NCBI GenBank assembly: GCA_934489895.1
Contig: CAKSST010000002.1
Span: forward strand, 62,001-126,000
DNA: 64,000 bases
From: an uncultured Eubacteriales bacterium
Lineage (GTDB): Bacteria > Bacillota > Clostridia > Oscillospirales > Acutalibacteraceae
Direction: 5' to 3'
The translations under genes were made by a program, and so were the position numbers. Below are positions 44,452 to 53,433 of this stretch, piece after piece. Numbering within the stretch: the stretch's first letter is position 1; the number at the start of each line of letters is the position of its first letter. The notes below the pieces were generated by a model, which made no database searches, had not been told where the DNA came from, and was given only the letters and a program-made list of their open reading frames with translations.

Positions 44452-45228
44452 CGCTTGTAAAACACGAACTAAGGCAAAGCTTCATTTTTTATATGGACGG
44501 CTTCTATCGGCTTCTTGCTTGCAATATGCATTTTTCTGTTCCCTGAAATGAAAGGACAGATGGTGGGCGTCAACGATATCTTTGCCTCGATGGGCTCTTT
44601 CACTGAGGCGTTCGGTATGGACCGTTTGAACTTTGGAACGCTGATAGGGTTTTACGCTGTCGAGTGCGGCAATATTCTGGGACTCGGCGGCGCATTTTAT
44701 GCTTCTCTTTGCGCAGTAGGTATTTTAAGCCACGAAGAAAAGGATAAAACAGCGGAATTTCTGCTGACTCATCCTGTCAGCCGCAAAAGGATAATTACCG
44801 AAAAGCTGATTGCAGCGCTTATTCAGATTACAGCTATGAATATAATGATTTATGCTCTTGCTGTCGGCTCCATAGCCGCTGTCGGTGAGGCAATTCCTTG
44901 GAAAGAAATCAGTTTGATTCATCTCGCCTATTATCTGCTCCAGTTAGAGTTGGCAGGAATTTGCTTCGGCATTTCGGCTTTCCTTCGCAGAGGCAGCATG
45001 GGTATAGGCCTTGGCATTGCCGTAATGATGTATTTTTTGAACCTGATTGCAAACATTGCCGATGTCGCTGAGTTTCTTAAATACATAACGCCGTTCGGAT
45101 TTTGCGAAGGAGCTGATATTGTATCGAACGGAAGTTTAGACTGTACTTTAGTTTCTATCGGTGCAGTCATAGGAATAGGCGGAATAATGATTGCTTATCT
45201 GAAATACACGAAGAAAGATATTCATTAA
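44448..45228 (+). pseudogene. ABC-2 type permease, frameshifted near the start
   Basis: The start ATG at 44448 opens MTLVKHELRQSFIF, but the reading frame that continues as a six-helix permease (FLLAICIFLFPEMKGQM to the stop at 45228, with EEKDKTAEFLLTHPVSRKRI) is one base off. A T-run at about 44484-44489 has one T too many. The rest of the protein is a normal ABC-2 exporter subunit. It is the third damaged gene in a row. Confidence 0.75.
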
Positions 45229-45825
45229 AATTTTATACATTATTGGCGGCAGGTGATAATCCTTGCCGCTATTTCCATTTTGCTTTATTGAAAAGCCGCC
45301 TCGACATGCAAATATTTATGACTAAGCCGTATTTTTTAGGCCGGACGCATAGACGCAGAGCCGATGAACTTGCGAGGGAACATACAGATCATCCACTCTT
45401 TATTTCCATATGCTTGGACACGCGGTTCACCGAAAATTATCGTTCTGTTCCTTTTATGAGACGACTAAAAGTCGGAAAAGTCTGCGATAATAAGCGAATA
45501 AACAGTCCCGCCTTTCATTTTTAAATTCGGTTACAGGAATATGATACCAAAACCGCAAGGGATACGTCTACCCTTTTTCATCGGTCGGTATGCGTTGATG
45601 TGCCGGCTTTTTTGTTGCCCAAACGCAGGCTTAGAACTGAATGACCGGTTGAATGAGATATGATTTTGCGATAACCTCTCTTTTGTAGAGTGAGTGAAAA
45701 TGTCGCCTGACGGGGGAAGGAACTGCGTTCAGGTGCAACGGCAAATAGCATAACGGTGGCAGTACGGATGTCGCATACCGTAACAAGCGGGGAAACTGTC
45801 CGTACAGCTTCCAGAAATAATAAAA
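45229..45825. other. Intergenic region without a recognisable gene
   Basis: About 600 bp between the broken permease and the MATE terminator. A 93-codon frame at 45243-45524 has no ribosome site, no domain and odd composition (many Arg and His), so I do not call it. The part at 45690-45810 is richer in G and C than its surroundings (GCCTGACGGGGGAAGG). It is probably the remains of decayed or inserted DNA. Confidence 0.5.
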
Positions 45826-45857
45826 AAGGTGTAGCACTCTTTTAAGTGTTACACCTT
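45826..45857 (-). terminator. Terminator of the MATE gene
   Basis: AAGGTGTAGCAC (45826-45837) pairs with GTGTTACACCTT (45846-45857) with one G-T wobble. Read on the minus strand the hairpin is followed by TTTTTTATT. Located 56 bp after the MATE stop. Confidence 0.8.
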
Positions 45858-45913
45858 ATTAACGGATGAAAAACTGCTTTATCTGGCGTTGCCAAAAACT
45901 CTCACCACTTTTT

Positions 45914-47266
45914 TTATTTAGGTATTTTTGATATTACTTTTTTATAGATTCTTATAAACAAGGCTATACTTACTATTACCGACATGATTTCTGCAATGGG
46001 GAAGGCGTACCACACCATATTTAAGTTGCCGGTAAGGGAAAAAAGGTATGCCACCGGGATAAGCACAACAAGCTGACGGGCAATAGATACAAACATTGAG
46101 TAGGTACCGTAGCCCAGTGCCTGAAATGCTGCACCGACAACAATGCAAAAGCCCGCAAAAACAAAGCTTAAACTTATTGCACGCAGTGCTACCCTGCCGA
46201 TGCTTAACATTTCTTGAGTTGCATCAAACAGAAGAAGCATTTGGTCGGGGATAAACTGCATTAAGGCAAGACCTACTGCCATAAAGCCTACGGCAATAAC
46301 ACAAGCGAAAATCAAAGCGCTGATAAGACGCTTGCGTTTCCCGGCACCGTAATTGTAGGCTATTATCGGAATTAAACCGTTGTTAAGGCCGAATATGGGC
46401 ATAAAGACAAAACTCTGCAATTTAAAATATATGCCGAACACCGATGCCGCAAGGTCAGAAAATCCGTTGAGTATTTTATTCATTGCAGTGGTCATAATAG
46501 AGCCGATACCAACCATTACAACCGAAGGGATGCCAACGGCACATATTCTGCCGATTATACGGCGGTCCGGTCTAAACTGTAAAAGGTTAAGAGAAATTTC
46601 TTTATTGTACTTATGATTAAGTATTATTGCTATAATGAATGCAGCAATTTGTCCGATAACCGTAGCAAGAGCCGCACCGGCAATACCCATTTCAGGCAAT
46701 CCCAGATAACCGAAAATGAATATAGGGTCAAGGATAATATTGATAATGGCGCCTACACCCTGAGTTACCATAGTTAAAACGGTTTTGCCCGTTGATTGCA
46801 TAAGACGTTCGAAAATAATTTCGCCGAAAATGCCGAAAGAGGCACAGCAACAAATTGAAAGATAGGATTTGCCGCAGTCTATGATTTCGGCTGTTGCGGT
46901 CTGAAAGCTTATAAATGTTCCGGAAAAGAATAAACCGAAGATAAAGAATATAATAAATCCGATAAGGGAAAGAAAAATTCCGTTTTCTGCGGTTTTATTA
47001 ACTTTTTGGTAGTTTTTTTCACCAAGGCTGCGGGAAAGCAAGGCGTTCATACCAACGCCGATACCCGTTGCAAGACCAATCATAAGGTTCTGTGCAGGAA
47101 AAGCGTATGAAATGGCGGCAAGTGCAGTTTGACTGTAATGGGCTACAAAAATGCTGTCAACAACATTATATAATGCTTGTACAAGCATTGAAAGTATCAT
47201 TGGTAATGACATTGTTATAAGGAGACGGCCAACAGGCATAATCCCCATTTTGTTCTCTTGATTCAT
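45914..47266 (-). CDS. MATE-family efflux transporter
   Basis: A 450-aa protein with twelve predicted membrane helices in two similar halves (MGIMPVGRLLITMSLPMILSM at the start; GLNNGLIPIIAYNYGAGK in the second half). It belongs to the MATE group that expels cationic compounds in exchange for H+ or Na+. Substrate unknown. It is a single-gene unit with its own promoter and terminator. Confidence 0.93.
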   Translation of the reverse strand: MNQENKMGIMPVGRLLITMSLPMILSMLVQALYNVVDSIFVAHYSQTALAAISYAFPAQNLMIGLATGIGVGMNALLSRSLGEKNYQKVNKTAENGIFLSLIGFIIFFIFGLFFSGTFISFQTATAEIIDCGKSYLSICCCASFGIFGEIIFERLMQSTGKTVLTMVTQGVGAIINIILDPIFIFGYLGLPEMGIAGAALATVIGQIAAFIIAIILNHKYNKEISLNLLQFRPDRRIIGRICAVGIPSVVMVGIGSIMTTAMNKILNGFSDLAASVFGIYFKLQSFVFMPIFGLNNGLIPIIAYNYGAGKRKRLISALIFACVIAVGFMAVGLALMQFIPDQMLLLFDATQEMLSIGRVALRAISLSFVFAGFCIVVGAAFQALGYGTYSMFVSIARQLVVLIPVAYLFSLTGNLNMVWYAFPIAEIMSVIVSIALFIRIYKKVISKIPK

Positions 47267-47311
47267 AGGGTGATTTCAAAGTCCTTCTGTTTTAAAATTG
47301 TTAATAATATA

Positions 47312-47340
47312 ATTATATAACAAACAACGGCATAAGTAAA
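47312..47340 (-). promoter_or_regulatory. Promoter of the MATE gene
   Basis: On the minus strand, TTTACT (47335-47340), 17-bp spacer, TATAAT (47312-47317), 45 bp before the ATG. Confidence 0.6.
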
Positions 47341-47351
47341 TAATTTATTAA

Positions 47352-47383
47352 AAGCCGAAAATCTTTTTTAAGATTTTCGGCTT
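47352..47383 (-). terminator. Terminator of the lexA-glycosyltransferase unit
   Basis: AAGCCGAAAATCTT and AAGATTTTCGGCTT form a perfect 14-bp stem with a TTTT loop, 4 bp after the glycosyltransferase stop; flanked by T-rich sequence in both directions. Confidence 0.8.
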
Positions 47384-47387
47384 AATT

Positions 47388-48341
47388 TTATTTTTTATCG
47401 GGCTTTGAAATTTTTTCAACAATGTATCGGGGACGATGTTTTGCTTCAATATAAATTTTGCCTGTGTACATACCCACAAGACCAACCGACAGCAGCTGTA
47501 CGCCGCCTAAAAACCATATTGAAATCATTAGCGATGACCAACCGGCAACAGCGCGTCCTGCAAAATAAGCAATAAGCGTGTAAATAAAAGCAATAATACT
47601 CAAAAAGACAATTACAGTGCCAAGCCCTAATATCATATTAATTGGCTTTATGCTGAAAGAGGTTATGCCATTGAAGGCAAATGAAAGCATTTTTTTAAGA
47701 GGATATTTAGACTCGCCCGCGGCGCGCTTTGTGCGGTCATATTCAACGCATGTCTCCTTAAAGCCAAGCAGCGGAACTATGCCGCGCAAAAACAAATTCC
47801 GCTCGCCGTATTGGCTTAAAGCATCAAGCGCACGCTTGCTCATAAGGCGAAAATCAGCGTGATTATAAACAGTTTTTGCGCCAAGAATATTCATCAGTTT
47901 ATAAAAGCCTTGTGCGGTGGTGCGTTTAAATACGGTGTCGGTCTTTCTGCTTACGCGTACACCGTAAACAATATCGGCGCCGTCATTATAGCAATCAATC
48001 ATTTTTTCAATTGCCGCAACATCGTCCTGCAGGTCAGCGTCAATAGAAACCGCCATGTCGGCCAAGTCCTTTGCGACCATAAGACCTGCCATAAGCGCAT
48101 TCTGGTGGCCGCAGTTTGCCGATAGCTTTACACCGTAAACGTTTGAGCTTACGCTGCGTTCCTGCTCAATAAGCTGCCAAGTGTTATCGTGTGAGCCGTC
48201 GTCAACATAAATAATTACGCTGTCAGCAGAAATTTTTTGTTGCGAGATAAGACCGCAAATCTGATCTGAAAGGCAGCGAAAGGTAAGGGGGAGCACCTCC
48301 TGCTCATTATAGCAGGGTACAACAATAGCAAGTTTATCCAT
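47388..48341 (-). CDS. GtrB/DPMS-like family 2 glycosyltransferase
   Basis: A 317-aa enzyme with an N-terminal GT-A domain (LAIVVPCYNEQEVLPLTF; SIDADLQDD with metal Asp residues) and two C-terminal membrane helices (about 230-295). This layout is that of GtrB/YkoT enzymes, which transfer a sugar from UDP-sugar to polyprenyl phosphate for surface glycosylation. A GtrA-type flippase lies elsewhere in the window (35210). It lies 12 bp after lexA and is probably co-transcribed. Confidence 0.9.
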   Translation of the reverse strand: MDKLAIVVPCYNEQEVLPLTFRCLSDQICGLISQQKISADSVIIYVDDGSHDNTWQLIEQERSVSSNVYGVKLSANCGHQNALMAGLMVAKDLADMAVSIDADLQDDVAAIEKMIDCYNDGADIVYGVRVSRKTDTVFKRTTAQGFYKLMNILGAKTVYNHADFRLMSKRALDALSQYGERNLFLRGIVPLLGFKETCVEYDRTKRAAGESKYPLKKMLSFAFNGITSFSIKPINMILGLGTVIVFLSIIAFIYTLIAYFAGRAVAGWSSLMISIWFLGGVQLLSVGLVGMYTGKIYIEAKHRPRYIVEKISKPDKK

Positions 48342-48353
48342 TCTTTTTTCACC

Positions 48354-48941
48354 TTAATATTTACGATAACAGCCCACAACCTTGCCGAGTACCGAGGGGT
48401 TTTCGGGATAAATGGGGTCATAATCTTCATTTTCGGGCATAAAAACAACTTTGCCGTTTTCGTGCAAAAGACGTTTCACTGTAGCGCTATCGCCGTCCAT
48501 ACCTATAACAATATCACCGTCACGGGCAATTAAATTACGGTCGGCAATGACAATATCTCCGTCTAAAATGCCAACATTTTTCATACTGAGACCTGAAACG
48601 CGCAAAGCAAAAAGCCCGTCAGAGTTGCTTGACTCAAAGGGAACGTAATCGTCGATATCTTCAACCGCTAAAATAGGGCCGCCCGCAGTAATTTTGCCCA
48701 TAACAGGAACCTGAGCGGCACTTACGGTGTTTGCAAGACGTATAGCGCGTGAGTTACGGGGGTCTCGCTCAATATATCCGTTTTCCTCTAAAGAGGACAG
48801 TATAGCATGAACGGTTGAGGTGGATTTAATTTTTGTAGATGCGCAGATTTCCCTCACTGTTGGGGGGTATCCGTTTTCCAACGCTTTAACTAAAAAGCGG
48901 TAAACAAGAGACTGTTTTTCGGAAAGGGGTGTTTTTGACAT
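48354..48941 (-). CDS. lexA: SOS repressor LexA
   Basis: A 195-aa LexA. The N-terminal winged helix (1-65; PPTVREICASTKIKSTSTVHA) is followed by the self-cleavage site Ala86-Gly87 (ITAGGP) and the S24 peptidase dyad Ser119 (SGLSM) and Lys156 (ATVKRL). RecA-stimulated autocleavage lifts repression of DNA repair genes. A matching operator lies between its promoter and the gene, indicating autoregulation. Confidence 0.97.
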   Translation of the reverse strand: MSKTPLSEKQSLVYRFLVKALENGYPPTVREICASTKIKSTSTVHAILSSLEENGYIERDPRNSRAIRLANTVSAAQVPVMGKITAGGPILAVEDIDDYVPFESSNSDGLFALRVSGLSMKNVGILDGDIVIADRNLIARDGDIVIGMDGDSATVKRLLHENGKVVFMPENEDYDPIYPENPSVLGKVVGCYRKY

Positions 48942-48988
48942 ATTTCTTCAACAGGGCAAAAGCCCGCTCCTTATCCTGAAAATTTTGT

Positions 48989-49002
48989 CGAACAAATATT
49001 CG
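48989..49002. promoter_or_regulatory. LexA operator (SOS box)
   Basis: CGAACAAATATTCG, a palindrome close to the Gram-positive SOS box CGAAC(N4)GTTCG, located 10 bp downstream of the lexA -10 hexamer. Confidence 0.8.
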
Positions 49003-49011
49003 TCTAAGCTC

Positions 49012-49040
49012 AGTATAGCAGATAAACAGCGGTTTTTCAA
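49012..49040 (-). promoter_or_regulatory. lexA promoter
   Basis: On the minus strand, TTGAAA (49035-49040), 17-bp spacer, TATACT (49012-49017). The SOS box lies just downstream. Confidence 0.7.
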
Positions 49041-49049
49041 GATATTTTT

Positions 49050-49415
49050 TTATTTTTTATCAGTCTTGGCAAAAAGCTCTTTAACTCCTAAGAAAATCAG
49101 AAATACTGCAAAGACGGTGCGTAAGACGTTTTCGTTAAAAAAGTTTGTTATATAGCTGCCAAGAAGCGAGCCGGCAATACCAAAAGGAAGAGCGAGCAAA
49201 AGCATTTTCGGCTTTATTTTCTTTTTTATGGCATAAATAATTACCGCAGTAAGTCCTACGGGGATAAAAAATATTAAATTTATACCTTGCGAGGTTAATT
49301 GGCTGTTTTGTGTAAACAAGTTAAGGTATATGAGCAATACGGTGCCGCCGCCAAGCCCCATACCGCCAATAAGTCCTGCAAGTAAGCCTGCAATAATCTG
49401 ATAAATACCGCTCAT
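49050..49415 (-). CDS. TauE/SafE (TSUP) half-permease, second gene
   Basis: A 121-aa protein with about four membrane helices and the TSUP repeat GLLAGLIGGMGLGGGTVLLIYL at its N-terminus. ATG 49415 overlaps the stop of the upstream partner (ATGA), so the pair is translationally coupled. Full TSUP permeases have about 250 residues and two such repeats; here each repeat is a separate protein. Substrate (sulfur-containing or organic anion) unknown. Confidence 0.85.
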   Translation of the reverse strand: MSGIYQIIAGLLAGLIGGMGLGGGTVLLIYLNLFTQNSQLTSQGINLIFFIPVGLTAVIIYAIKKKIKPKMLLLALPFGIAGSLLGSYITNFFNENVLRTVFAVFLIFLGVKELFAKTDKK

Positions 49416-49774
49416 TTTGTCAGCAACCTCACTCCCGCCCATATCATGAACAGTGCAAAAATTTTACGCAATGCGGGTGAGGATATTTTTGATAACACTA
49501 AAGTACCTAAAGCCGCACCCGCCATACCCGGCAGTAAGTAGGGCATGGCATCAGGTATTGTAACAGCACCCTTTAAAATATAGGTTACAGCGGATACGAT
49601 TGATATAGGCATTATTAAAGCGACGGCGTTGGCATGCGCCTGTTTTTGCTCCAGTCCTGCGGCTTTAAGCATAGGCACGGCAATCATACCGCCGCCCGCA
49701 CCTAAAAGCCCGTTAATCAGTCCTACCCCCAAACCGCAAATGGCTGTGAGTATATTCTTCTTTGTAATCTTCAT
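49412..49774 (-). CDS. TauE/SafE (TSUP) half-permease, first gene
   Basis: A 120-aa membrane protein with the first TSUP repeat ICGLGVGLINGLLGAGGGMIAVPML. It has four predicted helices and matches the N-terminal half of TauE/SafE transporters. It probably forms a heterodimer with the following gene product, replacing a normal single-chain permease. Confidence 0.85.
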   Translation of the reverse strand: MKITKKNILTAICGLGVGLINGLLGAGGGMIAVPMLKAAGLEQKQAHANAVALIMPISIVSAVTYILKGAVTIPDAMPYLLPGMAGAALGTLVLSKISSPALRKIFALFMIWAGVRLLTK

Positions 49775-49873
49775 ACAAATAGTATTTACGCCAAAAGGCG
49801 TAAAAATCCAAAATTATTGTGTGCGCTTTGTGTTAAAGGGTAACTGCAGCGACAGCGATTATGCAATACAAAG

Positions 49874-49913
49874 AAAACCGCCTGAAAAAATTATCCTTTT
49901 TTCAAGCGGTTTT
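49874..49913 (-). terminator. Terminator of the rnf operon
   Basis: AAAACCGCCTGAAAAAA (49874-49890) pairs with TTTTTTCAAGCGGTTTT (49897-49913), one mismatch, 6-nt loop. It lies 13 bp beyond the rnfB stop. Confidence 0.8.
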
Positions 49914-49925
49914 ATCTCAGCCTTT

Positions 49926-50711
49926 TTAGTGGGGGAAGGTAATGCATTTTTGGGGACATTTTTCGGCGCATTTTCCGCAAGCTGTACAAAGCTCGGGGTT
50001 AATTTGCGCAAGATTGTCCTCAACCGTAATTGCGCAAAATTCACATTGCTTTTGGCAAAGCTTGCAGCCAATACAACCGACAGCACAAGCTTTTTTTACC
50101 GTTGCACCCTTATCGGTGTTTGAGCACACAACCTTTAAGGCGTTGCTTGCCGGTATCATATTTATTATCTTCTTGGGACAGGCCGTCACACATTTTCGAC
50201 AGCCTGCGCAAAGCTCGTCATTAACCTTAGCGGTACCGTTTACTATTGAAAGCGCACCCTTGTCGCATGCCTTTGCGCAGTCGCCAAGGCCTAAACATCC
50301 AAAGCTGCAGGCTGACGGGCCTGAGTAAAGCATATTTGCTGCTGTACAGCTTTGTAGGCCGTAATACAGAAATTTGGTGCCTGTTTTTTCACAGTCGCCG
50401 CCGCAGGCAACAAATGCTACGTACTTTTGCGCGGTAATTTCTGTACCGAGAATTTCAGACAGCGCCTTTGCGGTATCTGCACCACCCGGTCCGCAGAGAT
50501 TCGGCGTTGTTTTACCCTGCGCAATTGCGGCGGCATAATCGTCACAGCCTGCAAATCCGCAGGCACCGCAGTTTGCACCGGGCAGGGTATCTCTTATATC
50601 TTTTAGCTTCCGGTCAACAGGTGCGCTCATAAGGGTGCTTGCAACGCAAAGACCGACGCCTGCAATAAGACCTATACCCGCAACAATTATAATTGCCCAT
50701 AATATTTCCAT
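49926..50711 (-). CDS. rnfB: Rnf complex subunit B
   Basis: A 261-aa RnfB with an N-terminal membrane helix (1-28), the Fe-S domain LPGANCGACGFAGCDDYA (4Fe-4S) and several ferredoxin-type clusters downstream (CAGCRKCVTACPKKII, CIGCKLCQKQCEFC, CTACGKCAEKCP). RnfB accepts electrons from reduced ferredoxin. It is the last gene of the operon, 4 bp after rnfA. AGGAGG precedes the ATG. Confidence 0.97.
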   Translation of the reverse strand: MEILWAIIIVAGIGLIAGVGLCVASTLMSAPVDRKLKDIRDTLPGANCGACGFAGCDDYAAAIAQGKTTPNLCGPGGADTAKALSEILGTEITAQKYVAFVACGGDCEKTGTKFLYYGLQSCTAANMLYSGPSACSFGCLGLGDCAKACDKGALSIVNGTAKVNDELCAGCRKCVTACPKKIINMIPASNALKVVCSNTDKGATVKKACAVGCIGCKLCQKQCEFCAITVEDNLAQINPELCTACGKCAEKCPQKCITFPH

Positions 50712-50715
50712 TTAT

Positions 50716-51297
50716 TTAACCTCCTACTATACCGGCAAAGCCTAAAAATGAAAGCGAAACAATAGATGCGGATATTAAAGTTATGGGCAAGCCCTGCAAA
50801 AATTCGGGCACGTCGCAAGTCTCAAGCTTTGAACGGACACCCGCAAACATAACCATAGCAACCAAAAAGCCAAGACCGGCGCCAAGAGCATTGAATATTG
50901 ACTCTAAATATGTAAGATTATCCGTAAAGTTAAGGATTGTAACACCAAGTACAGCGCAGTTTGTGGTAATAAGAGGTAAATATATACCAAGCGATTTGTA
51001 TATGGGCGGTAAAAATTTCTTTAACACAATTTCAAGCAGCTGTACCAAAGCCGCAATAACAAGAATAAATACAATAGTTTGCAGGTATTCAAGTCCTAAC
51101 GGAATAAGCAAATACGAGTGTATAGGGTAGGTAACAAGGGTTGAAATCAACATAACCAAGGTTACTGCAAGGCTCATTGAAAGTGCGGTATTAAGCTTTT
51201 TGGAAACCCCTAAAAAGGGACAAATACCCAAAAATTTTGAGAGTACCATATTGCTTGAAAGTATGCCTGCAAGCAGTATAACTATAAGTTTAGTCAT
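50716..51297 (-). CDS. rnfA: Rnf complex subunit A
   Basis: A 193-aa six-helix membrane protein with the conserved NMVLSKFLGICPFLGVSKK and PLITTNCAVLGV, where Cys residues hold a 2Fe-2S cluster between RnfA and RnfE in the membrane. ATG 51297 is chosen with GAGGTAAG upstream; it overlaps the rnfE end by 8 bp. Confidence 0.96.
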   Translation of the reverse strand: MTKLIVILLAGILSSNMVLSKFLGICPFLGVSKKLNTALSMSLAVTLVMLISTLVTYPIHSYLLIPLGLEYLQTIVFILVIAALVQLLEIVLKKFLPPIYKSLGIYLPLITTNCAVLGVTILNFTDNLTYLESIFNALGAGLGFLVAMVMFAGVRSKLETCDVPEFLQGLPITLISASIVSLSFLGFAGIVGG

Positions 51298-51976
51298 TAT
51301 CACTTACCTCCTCACATTCGGAGCAATGTCCGCTGTTGGGACAGCCCTTACAGCCAAGGCTCTTTACAGGCTTTTTGCCTGAGCGTACGGCAATTTTGTT
51401 GGCAAGCGCAACAAGAATACCGAACACAAAGAAGCCGCCGGGCGGAAGTATCATAACCATCATTGGCGGTACTGAAAGTGCAGATAAAAGGGGAATAGAA
51501 AGTAATGTTCCGCTGCCTAAAAGCTCGCGTATGGCGCCCATCAAAAATAACATTGCCGTAAAGCCGATACCCATACCAAGCGCATCTAAAATGCTGGGTA
51601 AAACGGGATTTTTGCAGGCAAACATTTCTGCACGGGCAAGAATGATGCAGTTAACAACGATCAAGGGCAGGTAAATGCCAAGAGCGTCGTTGACGGCGGG
51701 TACAAATGCTTTAAGCAGCATTTGTACAATGGTAACAAAGGTGGCAATAATGGTGATAAAAGCGGGAATACGCACTTTATCGGGTATAAATCTGCGCAAC
51801 AGCGATATAACAATATTTGAGCCTAAAAGCACCAGCGTTGCTGCAATGCCCATACCTATGCCGTTAAAAGCAGAGGTGGTAACAGCAAGTGTGGGGCAGG
51901 TGCCAAGCACAAGCCGCAGTACCGGGTTTTCGCGGACAATGCCGTTGGTAAAATACTTTATATTTTCTTTATTCAT
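51290..51976 (-). CDS. rnfE: Rnf complex subunit E
   Basis: A 228-aa six-helix protein, homologous to RnfA and NqrD (ENPVLRLVLGTCPTLAVTTSAFNGIGMG, LPLIVVNCIILARAE). After the last helix it carries a short Cys-rich tail (CKGCPNSGHCSECEE) that could bind a metal or cluster. ATG 51976 has GGAGGTGAG upstream and overlaps the rnfG stop. Confidence 0.96.
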   Translation of the reverse strand: MNKENIKYFTNGIVRENPVLRLVLGTCPTLAVTTSAFNGIGMGIAATLVLLGSNIVISLLRRFIPDKVRIPAFITIIATFVTIVQMLLKAFVPAVNDALGIYLPLIVVNCIILARAEMFACKNPVLPSILDALGMGIGFTAMLFLMGAIRELLGSGTLLSIPLLSALSVPPMMVMILPPGGFFVFGILVALANKIAVRSGKKPVKSLGCKGCPNSGHCSECEEVSDND

Positions 51977-52517
51977 TACCCTCACCTCCCGTTAACTGTG
52001 CATATAGCTCACAAGCGGTATTAACAGCATAAACAACAGCGCGTGATGAGTAGGTTGCGCCTGATATTGTATCAACCTGTGTATCAAAAGGAGCGGTTTT
52101 GTTTGAAAACTGCTCTAAAAATGAGCTTTCTGAAACGCGCTGGCCAAGACTCGGGGTTTCGCCCGAAGCGTCAAGTATTTCAACCACCTTTACGGTGCCG
52201 TCGGGGTTAATTCCCACCATAACAGAAACATCGCCGTTATAGCCTGTGGCAGCGGTTAAAAAGATGTAGCCCATAGTTTCATTTTGCTCGGATAAGGCGG
52301 TATAATAGGTATAGTCAACACCGTTGTGTGAAAGGGTTGCCGCCTTATATGAGTCTGTTTCAATAATCTTTACCATTGTTTCGTTAAGCTTTTTTTGATC
52401 CTGCTTTGCAATGGCGCTTTTTGTTACGGCATTGGTCAGTGCCAAAGCGGCAGCCGCGCAAAGACATACCAAAAACAAGGATAATGCGGGAAGCATAATT
52501 TCTTTTAATTTACGCAT
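51969..52517 (-). CDS. rnfG: Rnf complex subunit G
   Basis: A 182-aa protein with one N-terminal helix (8-28) and an extracellular flavin domain with SGATYSSRAV, where Thr covalently binds FMN. ATG 52517 has AAGGAGG 8 nt upstream. It overlaps rnfD by 8 bp. Confidence 0.95.
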   Translation of the reverse strand: MRKLKEIMLPALSLFLVCLCAAAALALTNAVTKSAIAKQDQKKLNETMVKIIETDSYKAATLSHNGVDYTYYTALSEQNETMGYIFLTAATGYNGDVSVMVGINPDGTVKVVEILDASGETPSLGQRVSESSFLEQFSNKTAPFDTQVDTISGATYSSRAVVYAVNTACELYAQLTGGEGNE

Positions 52518-53433
52518 TTTTCCTGCCCTCCTTGTAGCCAAAAGGCTTCGGCGCGGTTAATGTGTTGATGTGGGGGACAAGTATGTTCATTAACAGTATA
52601 GCGTATGACACACCCTCAGGCATTGAGCCAAAATGACGGATAAGTACGGTAAGAACACCGCAGCCTATACCGAAAATAAGCTGGCTTAAAAAGGCTTTGG
52701 GAGAGGTGGTATAGTCGGTAGCCATAAAGAATGCCGCAAGAATAATACCGCCGCTGAGAATGCTGTAAACGGCGCTATACAAATCACCTGTTAATGCAAA
52801 GGTCAGTAAAAATGCCGAAAGAATATATGACACGGGAATGGTGGGCAATATTACGCGCCTTGTCATTAAATACAGCCCGCCTATTAGCAGCAATAAGGGG
52901 AAGCCCTCCCCTATACAGCCGGCGTGACCGCCAAGCAATAAGGCTTTAAGGGGCGTTTGCCCGTTTACAAGAGGAGTAGCAGAAGAAACAATTTCGCCAA
53001 ATGGCTCATAATAAACCGACATATATGTCGGAAAAGATACAAGCAGTATTATACGTGCGGTTGCGGCGGGGTTAGCAAAGTTTTGCCCCAGTCCGCCAAA
53101 AAATTGCTTCACAATAATTACTGCAATTGCGCTGCCTAAAGCCGCCATCCATAAGGGTAAAGCAGATGAAAGGCAAAGACCTAAAATAAGACCTGTGACC
53201 GCTGCACTGAAATCACCTACGGTTATCGGTTTTTTTACAATCAGACACCAAAGGTATTCGGCCAGAACGGCTGAAACAACACAAACAACTAAAATAAGAG
53301 CAGCTTTAACACCAAAGGTTAGAATGCCTGCTAAAGCGGCGGGCAACAGGGCAATAAGCACATCTGCCATAATGCCGCGTGTGGTGTCTGTACTGTATAT
53401 GTGGGGCGAAGAAGAAACTGTTAATTTCATCAT
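52510..53433 (-). CDS. rnfD: Rnf complex subunit D
   Basis: A 307-aa membrane protein with about nine helices (SSPHIYSTDTTRGIMADVLIAL at the N-terminus) and the covalent FMN site near SSATPLVNG. It forms the ion-conducting part of the complex with RnfG, A and E. Starts 4 bp inside the rnfC end. Confidence 0.96.
   Translation of the reverse strand: MMKLTVSSSPHIYSTDTTRGIMADVLIALLPAALAGILTFGVKAALILVVCVVSAVLAEYLWCLIVKKPITVGDFSAAVTGLILGLCLSSALPLWMAALGSAIAVIIVKQFFGGLGQNFANPAATARIILLVSFPTYMSVYYEPFGEIVSSATPLVNGQTPLKALLLGGHAGCIGEGFPLLLLIGGLYLMTRRVILPTIPVSYILSAFLLTFALTGDLYSAVYSILSGGIILAAFFMATDYTTSPKAFLSQLIFGIGCGVLTVLIRHFGSMPEGVSYAILLMNILVPHINTLTAPKPFGYKEGRKNA

Noticed and set aside
45243..45524. Plus-strand frame of 93 codons after the broken permease
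   Set aside because: No ribosome site or domain; unusual composition; treated as non-coding.
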